From Cyclostephanos tholiformis (lineage: Eukaryota; Bacillariophyta; Thalassiosirophyceae; Thalassiosirales; Thalassiosiraceae), in assembly GCA_036939975.1 (NCBI GenBank), contig JALLPB010000339.1:1-17609 (forward strand): DNA of 17,609 nucleotides, written 5' to 3'. The position numbers and the translations under genes were made by a program. The notes under the pieces are model-generated. The model did not search any database. It was given only the letters and a program-made list of their open reading frames with translations, and had not been told where the DNA came from. Shown here piece after piece: positions 10,701 to 17,579 of this stretch (positions within the stretch are counted from its first letter, which is position 1; each line of letters starts with the position of its first letter).

Positions 10701-11677
10701 TGAGTTCGTCGATCCGTCAATGTGAGGCACGGGCGATGATCCCGGATCGATTGCGATAGTAAGGCCATCGTCAGAAGCAGCCTCGCCACCACGTCGTAGA
10801 CCGTCGAGATAATCGACGTCAGGGGCGGCGAAAGACGTCCGATCGGAGACGATGACGACGGCCGCCTCGTCGTCCGGGATGTCCACGGCGCCGAATCCGC
10901 TAGCGCCCTCGCCGCCGATGGGGGCATATCGCCGTCCCAACGCTCCCTCGTCCATTAGATTGTTCGGGAAGTGGTTATATCCCCCCCCCAGGAAGTAATC
11001 CCTCATCCTCTCTACATTCCCGAGCGCGTCGTCCGTCAGGCTCACGCCGACCTGCCGATCGGAAGGGATGGTAGACGCCAGGGCATTCACCGACCCCACC
11101 GGGCCATCATCGTAATCGCCACCACCACCAAGGAGAGGAAGAGGAAAGGAGGAGGAGGAGAAGGAGGAGGAGGGGGGGGGGGATGACGGAAAGTCGATGA
11201 TGTACAATCGGGGTCGTGAGAGGACCGGGAGAGAGTAGTGGAGCGAACCACCACGGACGCCCCCCGATGCACCACCCCATCCGCTACCCCCGTTCCTCAC
11301 ATATAATAACAAAGGGGCGAACTATCAAACTCACCAGAGGATCCGGTCGCTAGCTTGGTGCCGTAATAATCTAACTGGGCGTCATGGACCATGTCGTCGT
11401 GTTGGGTATCGACGTATATCGTTGGCGCAGGCTGCCGTATGCCGCCGACGTCGCCCTGCTCCCACTGTTGTCCCCCCTCCGGTTCTACGACCGCGGCGGC
11501 TTGCGCGTGCTGTTCCTGATGTGGCGGGTATTGATATTGCTGACCCTGCTGATGCTGATGCTGCTGGTGCTGGTGATTGCCCGCGGGGGCGGCATATTGA
11601 GGCTGCTGCTGCTGCTGCTGCTGCTGGTGGTACCCGTACTGCTGTTGTGGGGGGACTTGGCCGTAGGCGCCGTACAT
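7779..11677 (-). CDS. SEC13: SEC13, COPII / nuclear pore WD40 protein (three exons)
   Basis: Exons are 11677-11335, 8877-8099 and 7922-7779, giving 421 aa with the frame kept at both joins. Exon 1 holds an 85-residue Gln/His/Pro-rich extension and then the SEC13 N-terminus (DTQHDDMVHDAQLDYYGTKLATGSS). Exon 2 continues DRTIKVYDVSGDAYTPNATL, then [70 protein letters not shown] and TLLNTFDDPVWRVSW. Exon 3 gives SITGNILAVSSGDSNVTLWKE. These are six WD40 blades in SEC13 order. The protein pairs with SEC31 in the COPII outer coat on ER vesicles and with the NUP145C/NUP96-type partner in the nuclear pore Y complex. Donors are GTGAGT and GTAAGT. Acidic or glycine inserts lie in two loops (DDGGDDDDG and AGGGEGDVGDAGG). 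Intron 1 is 2457 nt as assembled and contains another open frame; that interval includes an N and a 71-bp repeat and may be an assembly fault. Confidence 0.93.
7923..8098 (-). other. 176-nt intron 2 of SEC13
   Basis: The intron starts GTAAGTGGGG at 8098 and ends GAAACAAAG at 7923, phase 0. It joins VSW to SITGN, reproducing the conserved VSWS-x-x-GN-x-LAVS stretch of SEC13 exactly. Confidence 0.9.
8986..9056. repeat. 71-bp direct repeat, left copy, ending at the assembly N
   Basis: It consists of a GGA/GAA-rich 22-mer, a run of 11 G, and a 38-bp unique tail that starts ATGACGGAAAG and ends GGGTCGTGAG. It is identical to 11150-11220. The last base lies directly against the N at 9057, the pattern expected when a contig end is duplicated. 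Confidence 0.9.
9057..9057. other. Assembly gap or ambiguous base
   Basis: A single N follows GTCGTGAG and precedes ACCATCCGAAAA. It marks a probable contig junction of unknown true size, inside intron 1 of SEC13. Confidence 0.9.
9198..11312 (-). CDS. Unknown repeat-containing, membrane-associating protein; 5' end uncertain, inside SEC13 intron 1
   Basis: This is a 704-codon open frame with the base bias of a real gene. It opens after a TAG at about 11323; the first codon shown (11312) is TTG, and the first ATG is codon 103 (11006-11004). Codons 42-58 are translated from the (TCC)n/C-run microsatellite, so the true start may lie elsewhere. Residues about 176-290 and 321-431 are a tandem duplication with a 145-residue period, both with DRLNLPHYHL, LPTMTNPFSS and SFEDL. 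Residues about 519-541 and 580-608 are strongly hydrophobic or amphipathic (ILKLVIVITDILLKIMNAIL), followed by Ala/Ser/Leu-rich helices to the stop. I do not recognise the family. Membrane or lipid-surface association is inferred from composition. It is either a gene nested in the SEC13 intron or one brought there by misassembly. Confidence 0.65.
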   Translation of the reverse strand: MLLYVRNGGSGWGGASGGVRGGSLHYSLPVLSRPRLYIIDFPSSPPPSSSFSSSSFPLPLLGGGGDYDDGPVGSVNALASTIPSDRQVGVSLTDDALGNVERMRDYFLGGGYNHFPNNLMDEGALGRRYAPIGGEGASGFGAVDIPDDEAAVVIVSDRTSFAAPDVDYLDGLRRGGEAASDDGLTIAIDPGSSPVPHIDGSTNSFEGILDRLNLPHYHLVLPTMTNPFSSETSPSMQSALSSIGAASEASEERLVGVVDAIARSFEDLGDRVSDGVADASISFEGLSGWMPSIPDVANGMSNPFLSRQLSDLDRNDLQHGGEVASNGGLASIDPVSSQMPHVGESTGDSIKDRLDRLNLPHYHLELPTMTNPFSSEVSPSIQSALSSIKAASGASEAKFGGVVDALTRSFEDLSDGVAGVYNSFESLSGRMVDVGNAGATGMKALANSLQFGASKVVGLRPIKEASPPNVNIIDEVSPFRTPDFHIEKHLPNLNIIDGTSAAVRRIGDASLSDFGNAVLYTFKFTGDIVINFLDFILNAVYGTSVASILANMQYSVKSAIDDASHAVVETLTRIGNMSVIEIVQHILKLVIVITDILLKIMNAILYVISGKDDAAWTFQAKSSIDGASSQLLAQASSAYVDLTHTSLTELAHLIVSYGELVGDELVTLIASMSGAVDGISLAGLSLPDDVSDSVASALQTVISL
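10020..10787 (-). repeat. Internal tandem duplication within the unknown gene, period 435 bp
   Basis: The units are about 10443-10787 and 10020-10352. They share long near-identical DNA tracts, for example GACAATGCACTCTG at 10156 and 10591 and GGCAACNCGAGATGATAATG. DNA identity stays high, including synonymous sites, so the duplication looks fairly recent. Confidence 0.85.
11150..11220. repeat. 71-bp direct repeat, right copy
   Basis: It is identical to 8986-9056, in the same orientation, 2164 bp away. Here it runs without a break into AGGACCGGGA and on to the SEC13 exon 1 donor. Confidence 0.9.
11603..11626. repeat. (CTG)8 tract coding polyglutamine in SEC13
   Basis: Eight CTG triplets on the plus strand are CAG codons on the minus strand. 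They form the longest Gln run in the SEC13 N-terminal extension. Confidence 0.9.
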
Positions 11678-12023
11678 CTTTTCCGATTCTTTTTAATATT
11701 TAATGATACTATCGGGTCGTCGTCGGTCGTCGGTCGTCGGTCGTCGTTGTCGATCCTCGTCTTCGTAGTGTTTTTGTTTTTGTGTATTTTTTGATGGTAC
11801 GGTGATAGACAGACCGCAAAAATTTTTCCTCCCCCAAAACTCTGCCCCGCCATTTTCAAGATGTGCTATGAAGCAAGCCAATTCGTCAATACGGCCCCAT
11901 CAACCGATTGATAGTTAATTCAATATCGGAGCGTTACGTCGAAGCAGGATTCATCATCCTGACACCCTTCTCGACCACTGGTCAATTTCGACCAAGTAAA
12001 GAGCTATGGCAAGATTGTCTAAC
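11678..12023. promoter_or_regulatory. SEC13 upstream region with 7-bp tandem repeat
   Basis: Directly before the SEC13 ATG (minus strand) is an AT-rich stretch (ATTAAATATTAAAAAG). Further upstream, about 11714-11745, is a tandem GGTCGTC repeat (about four copies). The rest is AT-rich non-coding DNA. The promoter assignment rests only on position. Confidence 0.4.
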
Positions 12024-13482
12024 TCAAACATTTTGGACCAGATAGCGAAATTCTTCTTGTTGCTGTCTGAAGCGCCATCTTACTGGTACAGTATCAATAC
12101 CTGCTTCAACCATGTATTTCATCTGTCCAAATGACTTAGCATGGAACAAAATGACTACAAGGCTCTTCTTGTTGCTGCAAACCTGGCACACTAGAAGGTC
12201 GAGGACTTTATGATTATTGTAGACAAGAGGAAATCGTTTTTGAGAGGGCATCATTTCATCGACTTGCCATCTGACTACACCCCTTTTGTGGTTGACCAAA
12301 AAAGGATGGTGTTTGATGGGTAATGCCAGCTTGTTAATATTATCAGAATCGGTGGGAGAAATGCAGGGCCACCGACTATGAGCTTCGAGAGGCAGACAAA
12401 AATGGATCGTCTCCCCCCTCAAATTAATTCTCTTCGAATACAACAACAATCTTTTCATCGATTAACTGCACTGTCTATTGCAAATGTGCAAGTCAATCAT
12501 ATGTGCAAACAGCGGATCGAGACACCACCATCAGCAACCACAGCAGCAACAACAACAGGCACAGCACCGGCACAATTAGTGGGGGGGGGGAACGTTGGAG
12601 AATGCAAGTACCCCCTCCTTGCTGGTAGTTAGAGTGATGAATTCAATCCGTTTGATGACAATACACACGAGTCAGTCCAGTCGCTGCTGTCCAAGATCAT
12701 GAACCTATTGGATGCTTCACACAAGGGAATACAAGTCAAAGATTTTGTGGTTCATCTAGTGATAAGTTGTTTAACAAAACTAAATCGTGGGTTGATGAAG
12801 GACTTAAAATAAATGGATCTACTCATAATGGTACATTTGAAGTGCCTTTTGCAACTCCGTATTGGTCTTTCTACTGCCAAAAACCATGAATTCATAGTTT
12901 TTTCACTCATTTCTTAGAACTGCTCTCAACACTAGTACCAGAAGCTAAAAAATGGGATTAAGCACCTCCAGACCCATTCCCACTCAAGTTAAGCCCAAAA
13001 ATTCCAATCCAAAACAATGGGGTACAACAAAATAACCGTACCTAAGGCCTAAAAATCCCAGAAATTGCCACCATGAATTCATACCTCCAAGATTTCAACC
13101 GCCATGCTCTCCGATATGGACGGCATGGCAATTCAAGTGCTCAAGTCATTTGGAGGGACATATATGACGTATATGTGCAGTCACTGTCACCGCCAATGCT
13201 TTGCATAGGTGGTACGACTATCACAACTGATGATGATCTGTTGTGTTGATTCTTTGACACATAGTGACATGATAGGTCATGAAAATAGTAATATTGATAT
13301 TTTTTCTAGTTTTAATAACTTCTCATACCTGTTGCATAGTATGTTAGTTGATTGTTGTATGTGTTATTGCCGGGAGTGTGGCCTCATGGTGGTTGTAGGA
13401 CAACAGTGGCCACCATGATCGCACAATGCGATGATTCCTATTGTGGAGAAATTGTCTCCTCCTGCTCCTTTGCCACCTTCAT
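12024..13482. other. Gene-poor region with decayed coding-like pieces
   Basis: A 144-codon minus-strand frame (12458-12024) has no recognised domain, and the opposite strand also reads as protein-like pieces interrupted by stops. A plus-strand frame from 12378 passes a single TAG at about 12630 and continues for some 60 codons (SDEFNPFDDNTHESVQSLL..., ending DLK at about 12808). This mix suggests a broken transposon or pseudogene, but no transposase motif, terminal repeat or target duplication was found. From about 12820 to 13482 I see nothing. Confidence 0.35.
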
Positions 13483-13714
13483 TCATGATGTCCCCTCCCA
13501 CCGGATGGGCCTCAATGATTGATCCAACCGATGGGCTGCCGAGCCAATGGCTCCAATGTCAATGATGATGCTAATAGTCACCTCACCGGATATCATCACT
13601 GATTTTCTGTTACTCGTCCTACATATTCCTATGTTGAAAAAAGGAAATACAACCAACAACTTAATTCGATGCGTCGTAGATGGCCCCGGCCGGATGTTAA
13701 TAACCTTAGCTGCG

Positions 13715-13740
13715 CATGTCGGCGACATGTCGCCGACATG
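13715..13740. repeat. 26-bp perfect palindrome built from GTCGGCGAC units
   Basis: The sequence equals its own reverse complement. It is made of CATGTCGGCGAC and its mirror. A further direct unit (ATGTCGCCGACA) and a second inverted repeat (13750-13764, GCCGACA/TGTCGGC around A) follow at once. It lies 34 bp from the N at 13774. Confidence 0.9.
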
Positions 13741-13773
13741 TCGCCGACAGCCGACAATGTCGGCAAAATTCGG

Positions 13774-13774
13774 N
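13774..13774. other. Assembly gap or ambiguous base
   Basis: A single N sits between AAATTCGG and a GAG/GGA purine tract. It interrupts the minus-strand Ser-rich gene. Confidence 0.9.
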
Positions 13775-14440
13775 GAGGAGGAGGAGGAGAAGGAGGAGGG
13801 AGGGGGGGTGGGGGGGATGACGTCCATGGCGTTCCAAAGATGACGATCGCGCATCATCCCGCCCGTCGCGTCGGCACGGGGATCCCATCCCAATGCGACC
13901 ACCATCCCAGGATCGTCGATCCCCGCTTTGGTGGTGGTGAATACCGACGACGACGTCAGGTCGCGAGGGAGCGCGTCGTTCGATCCTCCACCCCCATCCC
14001 TCGTACCTCCCGTCGACAATAACAACGCAGTCGTGGGATCGCGACGCGACGGGTCGTATGTCACGGCCGCGGCGAGCGCGGCGATCGACGACGCGAACGC
14101 CGGCGCCGCGACCTCGACGGGGGGGTCGTCGTCGTACCGACGCGCCGCCGCGTCGAACCCGTTCTCGCCGGAGGAGGAAGGTGGCGGCAAGGAGGAAGAT
14201 GTGGAGGATGAGGAGGAGAGAGGAGATGAAGATGCAAGAGCGCGATGGAATTCGGACGACAGTCCATTGAGGAATTCCTCCGCCGAGGGAAGGGGCGCTT
14301 CCGTCGCCGCTGCCGCCGCCGCCGCCGCCGACCTCGACGATGACAGGGCGCGGATGCAATCGGCCGTGCGCGGGAAGAGGTGGCCGTACTCCCGATACAT
14401 GACGTCGAGGGAATCGATGACGTCGACTATCGGTGATGGA

Positions 14441-14472
<32 letters not shown>

Positions 14473-14742
14473 TGATGATGATGAGATGGTAGAAGCGCTC
14501 TCATGGACTCTCCTCGTCCTTCCTTCCACTCGTCCCACCCTTCCTCTCCTAATAACCATGCTCCCGATGCCCGTCAAGCGACGGCGGTCGGCGATGATAA
14601 ATGCGGCGGAGGTCATCGAGGCATAATGCCGTCGTCGCGTGGTGGCACCACCGCCCCCCGAGGACGCCGCGGATGATCGTACGACGACGACGGCGATGAC
14701 GACTAGGACGGCGACGACCTCAAATCGAGTCCCGCATCTCAT
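13775..14742 (-). CDS. Ser-rich protein with signal peptide, 3' part lost at assembly gap
   Basis: The frame starts at ATG 14742 and is credible for about 322 codons up to the N at 13774. The frame stays open beyond it to 13483 but the composition changes completely, so I do not count that part. Residues 1-28 are a hydrophobic leader (VVAVLVVIAVVVV, then SSAAS). A run of about 16 Ser (about 87-102) is coded by the GAC/GAT microsatellite. A conserved-looking stretch follows (VIDVIDSLDVMYREYGHLF approximately), then Ala- and Ser-rich linkers and a segment ending LGWDPRADATGGMMRDRHLWNAMD. Family and function are unknown; secretory or organelle targeting is inferred from the leader. It is divergent from TrpRS. 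Confidence 0.6.
14441..14485. repeat. (GAC)10/(GAT)n microsatellite coding polyserine
   Basis: There are ten GAC triplets, then GAT triplets. Read on the minus strand they are TCG/GTC-phase triplets giving the Ser run of the signal-peptide gene. Confidence 0.9.
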
Positions 14743-15274
14743 CGTTAATTTTCGCTCGTCGGAGACCTGCCCCGCCCCAGACTCCCCCGGGCTCTACCCC
14801 CCAACCGATGGGTCTGGCGGTGTGTTTCCTTTTCAGAAAGAGAGAGGATAAAATAATGTTGTATTATCGGAACCTGGCGTGTGGTGGCAATGCCCCTTCT
14901 AATATACCTAGGTAATTTTTGTTCTTTTTCTTTGGGGCATTATCAATTTTATTCGGTGCCATGGGAACCGGGACTCGCATACGATTGGAATATGACGTCA
15001 GCGCGCTGACTCAAAATAAAATATATTCCCCGATATGCAACTTACGAAGGAGTCAGTACCAAAGATTTTTTTACGGACCTCAGACCACCACCAAGCACAA
15101 GGACCCTCACCCCCACTCACCCCCACCATCATCGTCTCTGCCGATGAAGTGATAAATAATAATATAAGCCATCGCAGCAAGTATGGACGACACACCAACG
15201 TCGAAGGGTACATAATGACACTGCCCGCGGAAAACGCAATAAAGCAACAACCTCAACTATCCTCCATATCCTTC
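14743..15274. promoter_or_regulatory. Divergent promoter region of the Ser-rich gene and TrpRS
   Basis: This 532-bp region lies between the two start codons. The TrpRS frame is open upstream of the chosen start from 15035, with ATGs at 15035 and 15215. The translated part (KIFLRTSDHHQAQG...) does not look like a presequence and is read as 5' leader. No clear TATA box was identified. Confidence 0.4.
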
Positions 15275-16747
15275 ATGAGGCAGTCATCGCCGATATTTCT
15301 CACGGTAGTCGCAACAACGATGATGATGGCCGCGATCGTCCGGCCGTGTCTGTCCTTCGCGCCCAAGCCGATCGTCGTCGAGAGATTGTCCCTCCTGTCA
15401 TCCTCCGGGACGCGACCGGTTTGCCATCGCGGCGGCGGTGGCGGCGGTGGTGATGGAGGAGGAGGAGGAGGAGGAGGAGGAGGCGTCATTGGTACATCTA
15501 CATCGCTCGTCGGGCTATTTGCCTCCTCCGATGCGGCTGCAGCCGAGGCGGTGGCGACGTCGTCGTCGTCGGCGCCATCGTCGCCACCCATCGAGAGGAA
15601 GACGATTCGGACGAGACGCATACTCAGCGGGGTACAGCCGACGGGGTCCCTCCACCTAGGGAATTACCTCGGCGCGATCAAGCAGTGGGTGGAATTTCAG
15701 AACACTGGCAAGTTCTTCGCGACGACCGGCGGGGAGGATGCGAAGGTGGAGGAGGGGAAGGAGGAGGAGGGCGGAGACATCAACGAGAATTTCTTCTGCG
15801 TCGTGGACATGCACGCTATCACCGTGCCGCAGGATCCCAGCGCTCTCGAGGAGAGTACCCTCGCATCCGCGGCGCTGTACATCGCCGCGGGCATCGATCC
15901 GTCGAGGTCGAGGGTATTCGTGCAGTCGCACGTGCCAGCGCACGCCGAATTGGCGTGGCTGCTCAATTGCGTCACGCCCATGAATTGGCTCGAGCGCATG
16001 ATACAGTACAAGGACAAGGCCAAGAAGGCCTCCGCTGATTCCAAAGGCGTGGGCCTGTTCACGTATCCCGTGCTAATGGCGGCGGACATACTGCTGTACC
16101 AGGCGGATCGCGTCCCGGTGGGGGAGGATCAACGACAGCACCTCGAGCTCGCCAGGGACATCGTACGTCGGTTCAACTCCGAGTACTGCAGGGGCAATTC
16201 GTACAAGTCCCGATGCAAGAGGGCTGGATTGGCTAGTCGTCCAGTCTTCACCGAGCCGGAGGCGATGATCATCCCGTCCGGCGGGGGGGTGGCGAGGGTG
16301 ATGAGCCTCACCGACGGCACGAGCAAGATGTCCAAGAGCGACCCGAACGACAATTCCAGGATCAACGTCCTCGATCCGCCCGACTTGATACGGGATAAGA
16401 TCAGGAGGTGCAAGACCGATTCCTACCCGGGAGGGATCGAGTGGGACAATCCGGATAGGCCGGAGGCAACGAATCTGCTCAACATATACGCCGCCGTGCA
16501 GCCCCATCGGAGTCGGTCGGAATTGTACGAGGAGGTGAGGGGGATGAAATGGGGCGATTTCAAGCCGAAACTCGCCGATGCCATCGTATCGCACCTTGAA
16601 CCGATCCAAATGCGATATGCGGAGGTAAGGGCCGACGAGGAATATTTGAGGAAGGTGTTGAGGGAGGGGGCGGACGCAGCGGACGAGATCGCACGAGGGA
16701 CATTGAAATCCGCGAAGGTCGCGATGGGATTTTCGATTCCTGAGTAA
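15275..16747 (+). CDS. Tryptophanyl-tRNA synthetase, bacterial type, plastid/organelle targeted
   Basis: This is a 490-aa class I aminoacyl-tRNA synthetase that charges tRNA-Trp with tryptophan using ATP. I choose the ATG at 15275 because it starts a signal peptide (MRQSSPIFLTVVATTMMMAA) ending in CLS|FAPK, the diatom plastid cleavage context; upstream in-frame ATGs at 15035 and 15215 would bury it. A Gly-rich run (about residues 53-71) and a Ser/Ala linker lead to the catalytic core at about 114. Key motifs are ILSGVQPTGSLHLGNYLGA (the HIGH equivalent, HLGN), FFCVVDMHAITVPQDP, NWLERMIQYKDKA, YPVLMAADILLYQADRVPVG, DQRQHLELARDI and TSKMSKSDPN (the KMSKS loop). The C-terminal tRNA-binding helices end at MGFSIPE, as usual. 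An acidic insert (about 153-170) lies between the first helix and FFCVVD. One enzyme may serve both plastid and mitochondria. The stop region reads GA|GTAAGTATG, a good splice donor, so a spliced variant is possible. Confidence 0.95.
   Translation: MRQSSPIFLTVVATTMMMAAIVRPCLSFAPKPIVVERLSLLSSSGTRPVCHRGGGGGGGDGGGGGGGGGGVIGTSTSLVGLFASSDAAAAEAVATSSSSAPSSPPIERKTIRTRRILSGVQPTGSLHLGNYLGAIKQWVEFQNTGKFFATTGGEDAKVEEGKEEEGGDINENFFCVVDMHAITVPQDPSALEESTLASAALYIAAGIDPSRSRVFVQSHVPAHAELAWLLNCVTPMNWLERMIQYKDKAKKASADSKGVGLFTYPVLMAADILLYQADRVPVGEDQRQHLELARDIVRRFNSEYCRGNSYKSRCKRAGLASRPVFTEPEAMIIPSGGGVARVMSLTDGTSKMSKSDPNDNSRINVLDPPDLIRDKIRRCKTDSYPGGIEWDNPDRPEATNLLNIYAAVQPHRSRSELYEEVRGMKWGDFKPKLADAIVSHLEPIQMRYAEVRADEEYLRKVLREGADAADEIARGTLKSAKVAMGFSIPE
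15429..15483. repeat. GGC/GGT/GGA repeat coding polyglycine in TrpRS
   Basis: About 18 glycine codons, with one Asp, lie between the plastid presequence and the catalytic domain. The second half is an almost pure (GGA)n microsatellite. Confidence 0.9.
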
Positions 16748-16962
16748 GTATGCAAGTGTTTGGGGAGGAGGAGGGGGAAGGGGGGGGGGAGAGGAAACCT
16801 AGCCTCATTGAATCGATTCTGCTACGTGTGGGCGAATCGAATGTCGATGTCGTGAGTATCGAAGAGGTTGAGGAGATGACAGAGCGATCGCACGCTTCAG
16901 TCATTGAAATCAAGTTATCACGTGCATTCATCATTAAAGATTTACCCAACACTTTGTATTGA
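16748..16962. other. TrpRS 3' flank
   Basis: This segment holds a purine/G-rich stretch (16764-16795) and a 70-codon open frame (16750-16962, plus strand) that starts three bases after the TrpRS stop. The frame has no recognisable domain. It could be 3' UTR or a spliced extension of TrpRS. Confidence 0.3.
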
Positions 16963-17041
16963 ACACGATAAACGCTTCTTCTTTTCTTTACTGAGTTTAA
17001 TTGGCATGTATAAGCATATCACCTCGCGAGCCTTCTACCTA

Positions 17042-17540
17042 CTACTTTCCATCAAAAAAGTTGACTGCCACTTTCAAAGCTTCCTCCGTTACCCTCCGCC
17101 ACGCATTGATCTCTATTGACCGTGGTATCGCCACGAGAAACGGAACCGCGGATCTTGATGAGAAACTCCGCACTGCAGTCGTCAGGTTCGAGAAAAATGA
17201 CATGATCAGAATTCTCTCTACGTTGTCTAGTATATGCCATTCTTTCTTGTTGCACTTCATCCACATATCCTTCCGTCACACTCCAGATCGTATTATAGCT
17301 GATGCATTAGCGATCGGCAATCGTCAAGTCGTCGCCATAAAGTCCGTCGTTCGTCCGCGGTGTAACCTTTCGGCGTCGTTGCCCTGCAGCCATAATATCC
17401 ACTCGTCACTCTCCAAGCTCGTACGTGGCCGAGATGAAACTTGAGCAATCTCGCTTCACCACGGCATACATCGTCTGCGTCGTCGCCGTATCGTCCGGCG
17501 TCCGTCTGCCTCCTCGTTGGACGAGAAACACGCGAATTCT
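17042..17540 (-). CDS. Possible partial gene, minus strand, structure unresolved
   Basis: Several minus-strand frames look coding in turn. One is open from about 17540 to 17295 (...GEARLLKFHLGHVRAWRVT..., ending LMHQL). Another covers the last 75 codons to a stop at 17042 (...WRRVTEEALKVAVNFFDGK). At the 5' edge the minus strand has TACTAAC (17559-17553) followed about 10 nt later by AAG, which resembles a branch point and acceptor. A multi-exon gene convergent with TrpRS and running off the contig would fit, but I could not choose exon borders. A 147-codon plus-strand frame (17001-17444) overlaps and cannot be excluded. The family is not recognised. Confidence 0.25.
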
Positions 17541-17577
17541 TCCGCCCATGGGGTTAGTATTTCCCATTATCATACCT

Positions 17578-17579
<2 letters not shown>

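Larger units (their letters stand above)
8878..11334 (-). other. 2457-nt intron 1 of SEC13 as assembled, holding another gene
   Basis: The donor TCTG|GTGAGT is at 11334 and the acceptor GTAAG|ATCGC ends at 8878; the split codon becomes Asp in the conserved SS-DRT-IK stretch. The interval contains the 704-codon same-strand frame, a 71-bp direct repeat at 8986-9056 and 11150-11220, and an N at 9057. If the repeat is one sequence counted twice, the real intron is 293 nt. Confidence 0.7.

Noticed and set aside
12024..12458. Possible piggyBac-like transposase
   Set aside because: No DDE residues, Cys-rich tail or TTAA-flanked termini could be recognised, so no family name is given.
13928..14626. 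A 232-codon plus-strand frame with polyAsp
   Set aside because: It is the antisense of the Ser-rich gene; its acidic run is the GAC microsatellite. The minus frame has a signal peptide and a coherent composition.
15035..15274. Upstream start at 15035 for TrpRS, adding 80 residues
   Set aside because: It would place an internal signal peptide and FAP motif at residue 81 onward; targeting requires them at the N-terminus.
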